From positions 930,001 to 994,000 of the forward strand of contig NZ_CP058348.1 in NCBI RefSeq assembly GCF_013752535.1: a stretch of 64,000 nucleotides of DNA, in the 5' to 3' direction. The notes beneath the pieces are model-generated. The model ran no database searches. It was given only the letters and a program-made list of their open reading frames with translations, and was not told where the DNA came from. This document shows positions 27,161 through 36,944 of the stretch, in pieces. The position numbers and the translations under genes were made by a program. The first letter of the stretch is position 1; every line of letters begins with the position of its first letter. The DNA comes from Bdellovibrio sp. KM01 (GTDB lineage: Bacteria > Bdellovibrionota > Bdellovibrionia > Bdellovibrionales > Bdellovibrionaceae).

Positions 27161-28325
27161 GGCAGAAAGTGATGGCCCCAGCATTAATGAAGTCAATAAA
27201 ACAGGATCCCACCAAAGGCACGATCAGGAAGGCTTTGGGTGCAGGCCCGTACTTCTGAGTAAGGGATTGCATATTGGCCATCGCATTTGCCGTCGTGCCC
27301 ATCATAAATCCAGTATAGCCAGCTGCTATGACCGCAGATTCATAATTGTTTCCCGCAATCCACATAACGGGACCCAAGGCAGTTAATACCACCAACAAAG
27401 TTTGTACGAGTAAGAATATCAGAATGGGTCCCGCCGCATTTTGCAACTCTTCCAGTCTTAAGCTCATGATGGCCATCGCGATAAACAGAGTCAGAGAAAC
27501 AGAGCCGATCTCTTCGATCCATTCTGATTTGATTTTGAAAAATGAAGTCGCATCCTCAATATTTCTAAAAACAGCAGCGATCACCATTGACCCGATATAG
27601 ATGGGTAAAGTGACACCCCAAGAACTGATCCAAGAGCTAAGAGTTGTACCTAAACCCAGAATCAAACAAAGACCCAATGCATGAAATAAAAGGTCGCGAC
27701 CCGGAACAAACTTTAAAAGTTTGGATTCATCGACATTAACTTCTTCGGCTGATTTGTTGCTTTTTAAATTTCTTTTGTTGATCAGGTAAGTCGCAAGGGG
27801 CGCCCCGACAAGTCCACCCAAGACTATGCCCCCCATAGCTGTGGTCAGTCCAATTACCGATGCGTTTTCAATTCCAATCGCTGCAAATGAAGGTGCAAAT
27901 GCCAAGGCTGTTCCTGGACCACCGGTTAATGCCACGGGGCCTGTCAAAACTCCCAACAGGGGATTTAAGCCCATGATTTTTGCGGCACTCATTCCGGCAA
28001 TGATTTGTAAGGCCAATCCACCCACCGCTAATAACAGAAAATACAGAACGCCGCGGCCACCTTGTTTTAGTAATTTAAAAGAAGCGGCATATCCGACAGA
28101 GGCAAAGAAGGCGATCATCAGTGTCGTTTCAAAAGTTTTATCAAATTCGATGGAAAATAAATTCTGTGATTTTAGAAATGAGATGACCAATGCCACCAGC
28201 AAACCGCCAATCACCGGAGACGGCAGATTGTATTTATCTATAAAGTTGAACTTGGATTTTAAATAGCGCCCAAAATAGACCACAAGGGCTGCAATAGCGA
28301 CTGTTTGAATGGCTGTAAAACTCAT
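27144..28325 (-). CDS. gltS: Sodium/glutamate symporter
   Basis: A 393-residue inner-membrane protein of the GltS (ESS) family, which takes up glutamate with sodium. About ten helices are seen in two inverted halves. The family blocks are present: YNLPSPVIGGL near the start, TGGPGTALAFAPSF and the second re-entrant segment GYTGFMMGTTANAMANM. The length matches E. coli GltS (401). Glutamate import suits a predator that lives on prey amino acids, which is inference. Confidence 0.95.
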   Translation of the reverse strand: MSFTAIQTVAIAALVVYFGRYLKSKFNFIDKYNLPSPVIGGLLVALVISFLKSQNLFSIEFDKTFETTLMIAFFASVGYAASFKLLKQGGRGVLYFLLLAVGGLALQIIAGMSAAKIMGLNPLLGVLTGPVALTGGPGTALAFAPSFAAIGIENASVIGLTTAMGGIVLGGLVGAPLATYLINKRNLKSNKSAEEVNVDESKLLKFVPGRDLLFHALGLCLILGLGTTLSSWISSWGVTLPIYIGSMVIAAVFRNIEDATSFFKIKSEWIEEIGSVSLTLFIAMAIMSLRLEELQNAAGPILIFLLVQTLLVVLTALGPVMWIAGNNYESAVIAAGYTGFMMGTTANAMANMQSLTQKYGPAPKAFLIVPLVGSCFIDFINAGAITFCLNVFR

Positions 28326-28415
28326 ATACTAAGGCTAGTCTCTGTCTGAGTCGCTGTCCAGGGCGCATTGCGGTAATGGGTTTACAACACCTAAGAAACG
28401 ACATAGATTCAATTC

Positions 28416-28772
28416 ATGATTCGCGCAGTTGCCATCCATTTGATGATCTTAATCAGCCTCTTCAGTTTTTGGAGTGTGGGCTACGCGTCTCAAATTGATG
28501 ACTGTTGCATCGAGCGACTGTCACAGTCCACGGAAACTCATGTTTCTGAAACTAAAAGCAAGGCAGTTGCAACTATCGCTGGTCATCCCGATGATTGTGC
28601 TGCTCGTTGCGATGACTGTGTTATCTGCCAGAGCCAGTGTAATCAGCACGGGGTCGTTACTTTTGTGACGCCAGAGTTCGGATTCGATCTGGCCCAGGCC
28701 CATGATTTTACGTTTGTTCATTCATACTCTGATATTGATCCAACAGTTCTGAAAGAACCTCCTCGAGCTTAG
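28416..28772 (+). CDS. Cys/His-rich periplasmic protein heading a metal efflux operon
   Basis: A 118-residue exported protein with a signal peptide (ending near GYASQ, residue about 26). The mature part has eight Cys residues, in pairs such as DDCC, CAARCDDCVICQSQC followed by NQHG, and the end EPPRA. It resembles the small DUF2946-like proteins that often precede RND metal pumps and is likely to bind metal in the periplasm. A hairpin (28781-28803) separates it from the TolC-family gene, so it may be made in excess over the pump. Confidence 0.72.
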   Translation: MIRAVAIHLMILISLFSFWSVGYASQIDDCCIERLSQSTETHVSETKSKAVATIAGHPDDCAARCDDCVICQSQCNQHGVVTFVTPEFGFDLAQAHDFTFVHSYSDIDPTVLKEPPRA

Positions 28773-28780
28773 GCTTACTC

Positions 28781-28803
28781 ACGGCTTTTTCAGCCGTTTT
28801 ATT
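28781..28803 (+). terminator. Hairpin, possible partial terminator inside the efflux operon
   Basis: ACGGCT / AGCCGT stem with a TTTTC loop, followed by TTTTATTT. It lies 8 bases after the Cys-rich gene and 63 bases before the next start. The stem is short, so it may reduce rather than stop transcription. Confidence 0.6.
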
Positions 28804-28865
28804 TCCTCACAATTTAAACAGTATTCAGTCTGCGTTTTATAAACGTCAGATTCCGGAGTTATATA

Positions 28866-30152
28866 ATGATATTCCTTGTTAAAAGGCCTGTCGTGGTGGC
28901 CTTATTCGTAGGCCTTGTTTTGACGGGTGTTCGTGCCCATTCTGCGAATGAGCAGAAAGAAGCTGGACATCATCAGCATGGCACTCATCCTGAATGTCCT
29001 ATTCCTCAATCTGCGATGGATATCCTAAAGTGTGCCAGCGAAAATCACCCCAAGATTCGCGCGGCCCAACTGGATGAACAGGTTCAAAGCGGAGTTGAAA
29101 TAAGAGAAGGTCAAATTCCCAATCCCAGCTTAAACCTGGAATCTGTGTCGGGAGATATGGGAAATGTTTCCCGCAAAGAAACCAAAATATCCCTGATGCA
29201 GCCGTTGGAAATCGGTGGCGCGCGCGGAGCGCGAATCGATCTTGCCAAGGCAAACACTTTTTTGAGTCGTGCTGAATTCGAAGAGATCCGTGCCAATGTT
29301 ATGATTGAAACGGTGATAAATCTTTATCGACTAGCGCAGTTGAAAATTCAGGCTGAAAGCAGTGATCGCACAATACAGGCTTATCAAGGCAGTATCTCGT
29401 CGTTAAAGCGTCGTGCGGCTCTCTCGCCAGAGCAAAAAGTTTCTCTTTCTGTTTTTCAAATGGCCCTATCGGAGACAAAGCTGCGCAGGCTATCGATCAC
29501 GGAAGAACAGCGATCCTTGTCTCACTATTTCCATATGGCGACAGGAAATTCCTACGACGAAATCAAGGGAGTATTGCCAAGCCAGTATAAGTGGCCCACT
29601 TTGGCAGAATTTGCAGAAATTAAATCTCCCACAAAAGCCAAAGCCCTCGCAGGGCAAATGGCGGCCGAAGCTCAGTTAAGCCAAGAACAGGCCAATTCCT
29701 GGCCCGTGTTGGCGATTGGGCCGATGGTGCAAATGGAGGAAGAGGGCAGTGAAAAGGCCAATCTCTATGGTCTGCAGCTAAGCTTTCCCTTGCCCCTGTT
29801 CAATGTGAATGGTGGCGGTCGCAAAGCGGCGCAGTTGAGTGTACAGCGTTCCCAGGAACTTTTAAAAATCACAGAACGTGTTGAGTCTCACGAACGTGAA
29901 GAGATTTTGCACAACTATGAAGACAGTTTAAAAGCGCTGAAGGAAAGCCCCCAGTTTACAGAGATTGATGAGGAAAATCGAAAAAATCAAAAGCTTGCCG
30001 GCAGTGGATTGATTCCAGCCAGCCTTGCTATCGAAGCCCAGCGCTCCAATGCGGAGTTGCTTAAGACTTTGCAGGAAAGAGAACTAAGGACCCTGCAAGC
30101 ACTTTGGACCATCTATAAGTTGGATGGGCGAATTATGACGGAGAGTTTATAA
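28866..30152 (+). CDS. TolC-family outer membrane efflux protein (CzcC-like)
   Basis: A 428-residue protein with a signal peptide and a short His-rich start (AGHHQHGTH). The mature chain is two repeats of long helices with beta strands (NPSLNLESVSGD, MQPLEIGGARGARI, LQLSFPLPLFNVNGGGRKAA), typical of CzcC-type outer-membrane channels. It would give the exit duct for the RND pump below. The stop and the next ATG share a base (TAATG), so it is coupled to the small adaptor gene. Confidence 0.92.
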   Translation: MIFLVKRPVVVALFVGLVLTGVRAHSANEQKEAGHHQHGTHPECPIPQSAMDILKCASENHPKIRAAQLDEQVQSGVEIREGQIPNPSLNLESVSGDMGNVSRKETKISLMQPLEIGGARGARIDLAKANTFLSRAEFEEIRANVMIETVINLYRLAQLKIQAESSDRTIQAYQGSISSLKRRAALSPEQKVSLSVFQMALSETKLRRLSITEEQRSLSHYFHMATGNSYDEIKGVLPSQYKWPTLAEFAEIKSPTKAKALAGQMAAEAQLSQEQANSWPVLAIGPMVQMEEEGSEKANLYGLQLSFPLPLFNVNGGGRKAAQLSVQRSQELLKITERVESHEREEILHNYEDSLKALKESPQFTEIDEENRKNQKLAGSGLIPASLAIEAQRSNAELLKTLQERELRTLQALWTIYKLDGRIMTESL

Positions 30153-30595
30153 TGAAATCATTTACACTTTTATTCCTAGCTATTTTATTTTTCTCTGCGA
30201 ATTATGCCTGGTCACATAATAACAATAAGAGCGCCGAAAAAGAACATGAAGAGCATCACGATGAACATGGTCACGAGGAAAAAGAAAAGCCTTTGAAAAT
30301 TTCTGACAAGGCGAAATCCCATTTAAAGGTTGAGTTCACGAATGTGGGTGGCCATAGTCCATGGACGCTGCCACGTACGGCCTTGGTTCAAGTGAAAGAT
30401 CGCTCTGGTATTTATAAAAAACACGATGACACTTTGGAGTTCGTGGAAATTCAATTGGTTAAAACCGACAAAGAAAAAATCACCTTTACCACCAAGGATC
30501 TTCATAGTGGGGATGCGGTGGTTGTTGAGGGAACGCAATTTATTCGTATCATCGAGTCGGAGCTTAATTCTGAACCCGCAGGTCACGGGCACTAG
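30152..30595 (+). CDS. Very short CzcB-like periplasmic adaptor
   Basis: A 147-residue exported protein in the place where a CzcB/CusB membrane fusion protein (usually 350-500 residues) is expected. The signal peptide ends near YAWS. A His/Glu-rich stretch (residues 22-46, KEHEEHHDEHGHEEKE) probably binds metal. The rest (residues 47-137) matches only the membrane-proximal part of an adaptor: LPRTALVQVKDRSGIY, FVEIQLVKTDKEKITFTT and LHSGDAVVVEGTQFIR. The lipoyl and alpha-hairpin domains are missing. The frame is intact from start to stop, so this is a complete short gene, not a broken one. Confidence 0.8.
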   Translation: MKSFTLLFLAILFFSANYAWSHNNNKSAEKEHEEHHDEHGHEEKEKPLKISDKAKSHLKVEFTNVGGHSPWTLPRTALVQVKDRSGIYKKHDDTLEFVEIQLVKTDKEKITFTTKDLHSGDAVVVEGTQFIRIIESELNSEPAGHGH

Positions 30596-30603
30596 GGGGC
30601 AGA

Positions 30604-33600
30604 ATGATTTCAAAATTGATTCGTTTGTCGATTTCCTATCGCTGGCTGGTGATCTTAATGACAGTCATCGTGGGCATTTTTGGATGGTATTCCTTTACCA
30701 AGCTTCCGATTGATGCGGTTCCAGATATCACCAACACTCAGGTGCAGGTCAATACCCAAGTCGAAGCCCTGGGGCCGGAAGAAATAGAACGTGTTGTTAC
30801 TCGTCCCGTAGAAACGGCGTTGAACGGAATTCCCGGTGTGACGGAAGTTCGTTCTTTAACTCGTTTCGGACTTTCTCAAGTGACGGTGGTGTTTGAGGAT
30901 CGTACGGATATCTATCGGGCTCGTCAGTGGGTCTCTGAGCGATTGCAAAGTGTGACGGATAAACTTCCCAAGGGTTCCAAAGTTGAAATGGGACCTGTAA
31001 CTTCGGGTCTTGGAGAAATCTATCACTATGTGATTGAGGCTGAGAAAGTCGAGACTGGCGAGCGTCGGATCAAACAATTGATGGAGCTTCGGGCTTTACA
31101 GGATTGGTATATCAAGCCGCGACTTTTAAATGTTAAAGGTGTTGCCGAAGTAAATTCCATCGGCGGTTATGAAAAGCAGTTCGTGATTTCTCCGAATCCG
31201 CAAAAGATGGCGGCGTACGGTCTGCACTTTGACGATTTTAAAGAGGCTTTTGCCAACATTAATCAAAACGTCGGTGGCGGATATGTTGAGCAAACGGGTG
31301 ATCAATTCTTGATTCAAGGCATTGGTGTTTTTAAGTCTTTGGCTGACATTGAGGATGTTACGGTTAAGACTCTTGAAAATGGCCGCGTTATCACTGTTCA
31401 TGATGTGGCATCTGTCGGAATTGGCAAAGAGCTTCGCACGGGGGCTTCACTGCATAACGGTCGCGAAGTTGTTGTGGGCACAGTATTGATGCTGTTGGGA
31501 GAGAACAGCCGCACGGTGGCTTTGCGTGTTACTGAGCAAATGGAACAAGTGAAAAAGTCTTTGCCCGAAGGTTATAAAATTGAAGTCGTTTACAACCGCT
31601 CGGAGTTGGTGAATGCGACCTTAAGCACCGTGGAACATAATCTTTTGATGGGTGCTTTTTTAGTGATCCTGGTGCTCTTCATTTTGGTGGGAAATTTCCG
31701 CGCAGCTCTCATTACCGCGATCGTCATTCCTCTGTCTTTGCTTTTCACATTTATCCTGATGCGGCGATTTGGAATCTCGGGAAATCTGGTATCACTCGGG
31801 GCTTTGGATTTTGGGATTATTGTGGATGGAGCGGTTATTGTTTTGGATAACTGTGTTCGCCATGTTCACGACAAAACTCAATCATTGAAGCGAAGCCTGA
31901 CTCAATCTGAGTTGGATGACACCATTCACGAGGCGACAACAGAAATTCGCACCAGTGCGGGCTTTGGTGAGTTGATTGTAGTTGTGGTCTTTTTACCGGT
32001 CTTTGCGTTTGTGGGCATCGAAGGTAAGATGTTCATTCCAATGGCATCGACATTTATCTTTGCGATCTTAGGTGCTCTGATCATGTCCTTCACGTTCGTT
32101 CCCGCTCTGGCAACTTTGCTATTAAAGGGCAAAGTTGAAGACAAAGAACCCTGGATTATGCGCAAGCTTTACACCTGGTATGAACCTGCCTTGTCCTGGA
32201 GTTTGAAAACACAAAGGGCGATCGTCGCTGGAGCCGTTATTGCGGTGGTTTTGGGTGGCGTGCTGTTTTCCAGATTGGGGGGGGAATTTCTTCCTCAGTT
32301 AAATGAAGGATCATTGGCGGTACAATTGATTCGCCCTGTTTCGGTGGGGCTTTCTCATTCCGTGGCGATGGAAGAAAAATCCCATGAGATCATTCAGGCT
32401 TTCCCCGAGGTCAAAGACGTGTTTGCGCGTATCGGGACAGCGGAAATCTCCATGGATCCCATGGGACCTAACATCTCCGATACCTTTGTGATGTTAAAGC
32501 CGGTCAAGGAGTGGCCACGTATCGATGGTAAAAAGCGCACAAAAGATGAATTAGTCGCAGCCATTCAAAAAGAATTGCAGGAAAAAGTTCCTGGCCAAAC
32601 TTTCTTGATGAGCCAACCGATTCAACTGCGATTCAACGAATTGATGGAGGGAACTCGCGCGGATGTTTCTTTGAAAATCTTTGGTGAAGACCAGGAAATT
32701 CTTCAGCAAAAAGCGCAGGAGATCGTCGAGATTCTGGAAAAGATCGAAGGTTCCGGCGATGTCGAACTTGAAGGCAAAGGAATGGTCAACGTTCTTGAAA
32801 TTACTCCAGATCGTCAGGCATTACGTAAGCTTGGACTCTCATCTGCGGAAGTCATGCAGACGGTCAGTCTGGCCATGGGCGGTGAACAGTTGGGAGTTTT
32901 CTATGAAGGGGCCCGTCAGGTTCCATTGGTGCTTCGATTGGATGAAGATCATCGTCAAGATTTAAATGCGATCAAATCTTTGCCGGTGGGGGTAGGAACG
33001 AACTTAACCAAACCACTTCATACGGTTGCCAACATTGGATTTAAAGAGTCCCACAGTTCTTACAGTCGTGAGCAGACTCAGCGTCGTCTGGCGATTTTAA
33101 TTAATCCCCGAGGACGCGACACCGAGGGCTTCGTCAAGGAAGCGCAGATTAAAGTTGCCGAGGCAGTTAAACTTCCAACAGGTTACTATGTGCAATGGGG
33201 TGGAAATTTTAAAAACCTGCAAGAAGCAAAAACTCGCTTGATGCTGCTGGGGCCTTTGGCGTTGTTGTTGGTCGTTTTGATGATCTTTGCGGCTTTCAAA
33301 AACTGGATTGAAACAGCGCTCATCTTCCTGTGTATTCCGCTCGCATTAATTGGGGGAGTGCTTGGGTTACTGATCTCAGGCCTGCCATTTAGTATTTCCG
33401 CAGGAGTTGGATTTATTGCCCTCTCTGGAATCGCTGTATTGAACGGTGTGGTTTTGGTCAGCTACTTTAATGAACTTCGCAAGAAAGGTGAAAGCGGAGA
33501 GAGCCTGGTCAAAAAAGGTGCTTCTTTGCGCCTGCGACCGGTCTTGATGACGGCCCTGGTGGATATCTTTGGATTCTTGCCGATGGCGGTTTCGTCCAGC

Positions 33601-33750
33601 ATGGGAGCGGAAGTTCAAAAGCCTCTGGCATCTGTCATCATTGGTGGAATTATCAGTTCCACACTTTTAACATTGATTGTTTTGCCAGTGCTTTATCGAG
33701 CGGCTGATAAAAAGAATTGGCTTAAACACTCAGAGGCTGGTTTGAGATAA
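30604..33750 (+). CDS. Heavy-metal RND efflux pump (CzcA/CusA family)
   Basis: A 1048-residue inner-membrane proton/cation antiporter of the HME-RND type. It has the usual start (AVPDITNTQVQVNTQVEAL) and 12 helices with two large periplasmic loops. The fourth helix reads LDFGIIVDGAVIVLDN, with Asp402 and Asp408 as in CzcA and Asp at 415 where CzcA has Glu. The DFG-type pattern is that of zinc/cobalt/cadmium pumps rather than of copper/silver CusA. It follows the CzcC-like and short adaptor genes in one operon, 8 bases after the latter. Confidence 0.95.
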   Translation: MISKLIRLSISYRWLVILMTVIVGIFGWYSFTKLPIDAVPDITNTQVQVNTQVEALGPEEIERVVTRPVETALNGIPGVTEVRSLTRFGLSQVTVVFEDRTDIYRARQWVSERLQSVTDKLPKGSKVEMGPVTSGLGEIYHYVIEAEKVETGERRIKQLMELRALQDWYIKPRLLNVKGVAEVNSIGGYEKQFVISPNPQKMAAYGLHFDDFKEAFANINQNVGGGYVEQTGDQFLIQGIGVFKSLADIEDVTVKTLENGRVITVHDVASVGIGKELRTGASLHNGREVVVGTVLMLLGENSRTVALRVTEQMEQVKKSLPEGYKIEVVYNRSELVNATLSTVEHNLLMGAFLVILVLFILVGNFRAALITAIVIPLSLLFTFILMRRFGISGNLVSLGALDFGIIVDGAVIVLDNCVRHVHDKTQSLKRSLTQSELDDTIHEATTEIRTSAGFGELIVVVVFLPVFAFVGIEGKMFIPMASTFIFAILGALIMSFTFVPALATLLLKGKVEDKEPWIMRKLYTWYEPALSWSLKTQRAIVAGAVIAVVLGGVLFSRLGGEFLPQLNEGSLAVQLIRPVSVGLSHSVAMEEKSHEIIQAFPEVKDVFARIGTAEISMDPMGPNISDTFVMLKPVKEWPRIDGKKRTKDELVAAIQKELQEKVPGQTFLMSQPIQLRFNELMEGTRADVSLKIFGEDQEILQQKAQEIVEILEKIEGSGDVELEGKGMVNVLEITPDRQALRKLGLSSAEVMQTVSLAMGGEQLGVFYEGARQVPLVLRLDEDHRQDLNAIKSLPVGVGTNLTKPLHTVANIGFKESHSSYSREQTQRRLAILINPRGRDTEGFVKEAQIKVAEAVKLPTGYYVQWGGNFKNLQEAKTRLMLLGPLALLLVVLMIFAAFKNWIETALIFLCIPLALIGGVLGLLISGLPFSISAGVGFIALSGIAVLNGVVLVSYFNELRKKGESGESLVKKGASLRLRPVLMTALVDIFGFLPMAVSSSMGAEVQKPLASVIIGGIISSTLLTLIVLPVLYRAADKKNWLKHSEAGLR

Positions 33751-33777
33751 GTCCGTTCTTTTATCTGGGATAGAATA

Positions 33778-33812
33778 AAAAAAGGGAGCTCGAAGTGGCT
33801 CCCTTTTTTTTA
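33778..33812. terminator. Shared bidirectional terminator between two RND genes
   Basis: AAAGGGAGC / GCTCCCTTT hairpin with A residues on the left and T residues on the right. It lies between the rightward czcA-like and leftward HAE-type RND genes and can stop both. Confidence 0.9.
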
Positions 33813-33821
33813 ATTTCGGAT

Positions 33822-36800
33822 TTAAACTTCAGTCGCGTCGTGGCCAAAGATTTTGTGATACTTCGCCATGAACCAAACCGAGAATCTGTGAACGTACAAG
33901 TGCAGAGCTGGAATCACGTATAGAGTCAGCAAAGTGGAACTGATCGTACCACCGATAACAACGATACCTAAGCTTGTGCGGGATTTAGAAGCCTCATTCA
34001 GACCAATCGCAACCGGGATCATACCCGCAATCAAAGCTAAAGAAGTCATGATGATCGGACGAAGACGGGTAAAGCCCGCATGTACCAACGCATCCTTCGG
34101 TGTTTTGCCTTCTTTTTGCTGCTCCATCGTCGAGTCGATCAACAAGATCGAGTTCTTAGTCGCCAGACCCATCAACATCACGCAACCAATCATCGAAAAC
34201 AAGTCAAAGCTTGAACGCGTGATAAATAGACTTAGGAAGGCTCCGCAGGCTGCCAATGGAATAACTGCCATGATGGTAAATGGAGTGATGAATGATCCAT
34301 ACAAGCTCGCCAGAACCAGATAGATAAACATCACACCCAAGCCCATAGAGACCAGGATGTTTTGCATAAGCTCCGCAAAACGCTCTGCCTCACCCACGAA
34401 GCTGAATGTCACGCCAGCAGGCGGTTTTAATTCCCCCTTCGTCAATGCAGTCAGTTCAGTCATTACACCACCGATACCTTTACCACCCGGAGTGATGTCA
34501 GCAGAAAGCTGGATGTAACGATTGCGGTTTTCACGCAAAATTTGTGAAGGACCTTGGGAAGCTTTCACTTCCGCCACGTTTGCCAATGGAACCAAGCGAT
34601 TATTCAAGTTCGGAACTTTCAAATTTCCGTACTCTTTACGCAAGTCCCGTTGATCTGGTTGCAAACGAACACGCACGTCATAGCTGACGCCGTTTTCACG
34701 ATAGATCGCAGGTGTCAGACCTTCGATCAAAGTACGAAGCTCGTTCCCGATACTTGTTAAAGTCACACCAGACATTCTGGCGATATCGGGCTTCATTTTA
34801 ATTTGGAACTCTGGTTTACCCACGCGGAATGAAGTATCCGGTTGGGACAAACTTGGATTTTCTTTAAGCTTCGCCAATACTTTGTTCGAGTATTCGATCA
34901 AAGCATTCATGTCCTGACCGACGATGTTCACGTTGAACTGACGGCTGTTTTGCTGACCCGGATTGTCTGTCACGATGATGTTGTACTTCGCAAGCAAGTC
35001 TTTGTATTCGTCACGTAGGACTTCCTTCATTTGCGTCGTGTTTTTCTTACGTTGCTTTGAAGGCACCAGGCGAATGTACAAGTTCCCTTTGTGGGCTTCA
35101 CCATTAGAAGAACCAATTTGGGCAAGGACATCTTCGATCTCCTTGTGTTTTTTCAAGCGGTCTTCAAGTGTTCTGGCAACCTCATCCGTACCATCAAGGC
35201 TGGCGCCAGGAGGAAGCTCGAACATCACGAAGAACTCACCGTTATCCTGCGGTGGCAAGAACGTGAACGGAACAAAGCGTGCGATAAAGATCGAGAAGAT
35301 AAAGATTCCGACAGCCCCCAAGATAGTTTTCATGGGGTGAGCCAAGGACCATTTAAGTGATTTTACGTACTTTTCCTCCAAGCGAGATTGGAAGCGGTCA
35401 AAAGCTTTCAAAGCTTTTTTGTTCCAAATACCGAATTTAGAAGTTGGCTCTGCATGAGAGTGTGAACCCGCAACGTAAGCAGACAAAGCAGGGGCCACAA
35501 ATAAACCGTCAAACAGCGATACGATCATCGCAAAACAGATCGTCAAACCGAACTGTTTAAAGAATTGACCAACGATACCTTCCAGGTTTCCAATGGGGCC
35601 GAACACCGCAAGGATCGTTAAAGTTGTCGCGATAACCGCCAAGGTCACCTCTTGAGTACCTACCACGGCAGCCTTTTTAGGGGACATACCGGCTTCCAGT
35701 TTACGGAAAATGTTTTCCCGCACGACGATGGCATCATCCACCAGAAGACCTACCACCAACGACATCGCAAGCAAACTCATGATGTTGATCGAGAACCCAA
35801 AGATACCCATCACGATACACGCGCCCAAAAGGGAGTTCGGCAAAGCGAATCCGGTGATCAGCGTGGACTTCATTGAACCCAAAAAGAAATAAACCACGAT
35901 GATCGTCAGGATAATACCGAATAAAATCGATTCGTAAACGTCATAAACGTTATCACGGATTTTCTTACTCGTGTCCTGAGTGATTTTCATCGAAGCTGCG
36001 ATGTTTTGATCCGTCAGCTGTTGATTGATTTTTGTTACTTTCGCACGAATATCATCGGCAACTTTTACGGAGTTCGCTCCCGATTGACGATAGATCGCAA
36101 AGTTCACAGATTTTTTACCGTTCAAGCGTGTGCGAGTGGACTCGTCCTGAAGAGTGTCAGTGATTTTGCCTAAAGTGCTAATTGAAACCGGGTGGTATAC
36201 GTCGGCCAAACGCAGAACTGTATTTCCGATTTCTGCGATAGACTGATATTGAGCAATCGTACGGAAAGAGTACTGCGTGTTGCCTTCGTCAATTTTACCG
36301 GCAGGCACGTTACGACCACCGGATTGCAAAGCTCCATTGATGCTGGTTGCAGAAACGTCGGCTGCGTTCAATTTGTTATAATCAAGACTCACATGGATTT
36401 CACGCTTACGACCCCCCAGGATCTCAACTTGACCCACTTGTGGGACCTGCTCGAACTGCGGGGAGATGACCTCTTTAGCTAAGTCATAAAGTTTCCCGTC
36501 TTCCATATCCGAAAGCAGGGTGATGTACATGATCGGAGCATCAGAAGGGGAGACCTTACGGATAACCGGTTGGTCGATATCATCGGGAAGTTCGCGCATA
36601 ACGTTTTGAACTTTCGCGCGGACTTCTTGTTCCGCAAAGTTCAAATTTGTTTTCAAAGAAAACTCAACCATGACCACAGAAACTGAGTCCATGTTTTGCG
36701 AAGAAACTTTTTGCACGCCAGAGATCGTGGCAAGCTCATCTTCCAAAACTTTGGTGACTTCGGTTTCGATTTCCTGAGGACCCGCACCACCATAAGTCGT

Positions 36801-36944
36801 TTGTACAACAACTGTAGGGAACGTGACGTCGGGAAACAAATCGATAGGAAGACCTTTTAGTGAGATCATACCTAGCGTAAGCATCAGAATGACAATTGAT
36901 AAGATAAAAACGGGTTGGCGAACGGAAAGTAATGCTGGTGACAT
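33822..36944 (-). CDS. RND multidrug efflux pump (HAE1/AcrB-like), orphan
   Basis: A 1040-residue inner-membrane pump. I start at the ATG at 36944 (MSPALLSVRQPVF); a TTG 27 codons upstream is the alternative and no clear ribosome site supports either. The start has LPIDLFPDVTFPTVVV, helix 4 carries the proton-relay pair Asp403-Asp404 (GLLVDDAIVVREN), and the second half has the GLATKNSILLID block. HAE1 pumps expel drugs, dyes or lipids with an adaptor and TolC, but neither gene is beside it. Codon use is strong and regular. Confidence 0.93.
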   Translation of the reverse strand: MSPALLSVRQPVFILSIVILMLTLGMISLKGLPIDLFPDVTFPTVVVQTTYGGAGPQEIETEVTKVLEDELATISGVQKVSSQNMDSVSVVMVEFSLKTNLNFAEQEVRAKVQNVMRELPDDIDQPVIRKVSPSDAPIMYITLLSDMEDGKLYDLAKEVISPQFEQVPQVGQVEILGGRKREIHVSLDYNKLNAADVSATSINGALQSGGRNVPAGKIDEGNTQYSFRTIAQYQSIAEIGNTVLRLADVYHPVSISTLGKITDTLQDESTRTRLNGKKSVNFAIYRQSGANSVKVADDIRAKVTKINQQLTDQNIAASMKITQDTSKKIRDNVYDVYESILFGIILTIIVVYFFLGSMKSTLITGFALPNSLLGACIVMGIFGFSINIMSLLAMSLVVGLLVDDAIVVRENIFRKLEAGMSPKKAAVVGTQEVTLAVIATTLTILAVFGPIGNLEGIVGQFFKQFGLTICFAMIVSLFDGLFVAPALSAYVAGSHSHAEPTSKFGIWNKKALKAFDRFQSRLEEKYVKSLKWSLAHPMKTILGAVGIFIFSIFIARFVPFTFLPPQDNGEFFVMFELPPGASLDGTDEVARTLEDRLKKHKEIEDVLAQIGSSNGEAHKGNLYIRLVPSKQRKKNTTQMKEVLRDEYKDLLAKYNIIVTDNPGQQNSRQFNVNIVGQDMNALIEYSNKVLAKLKENPSLSQPDTSFRVGKPEFQIKMKPDIARMSGVTLTSIGNELRTLIEGLTPAIYRENGVSYDVRVRLQPDQRDLRKEYGNLKVPNLNNRLVPLANVAEVKASQGPSQILRENRNRYIQLSADITPGGKGIGGVMTELTALTKGELKPPAGVTFSFVGEAERFAELMQNILVSMGLGVMFIYLVLASLYGSFITPFTIMAVIPLAACGAFLSLFITRSSFDLFSMIGCVMLMGLATKNSILLIDSTMEQQKEGKTPKDALVHAGFTRLRPIIMTSLALIAGMIPVAIGLNEASKSRTSLGIVVIGGTISSTLLTLYVIPALHLYVHRFSVWFMAKYHKIFGHDATEV

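Noticed and set aside
33934..36482. Plus-strand open frames of 70-130 codons opposite the RND pump
   Set aside because: They are shadows of the pump gene, whose protein shows all family motifs.
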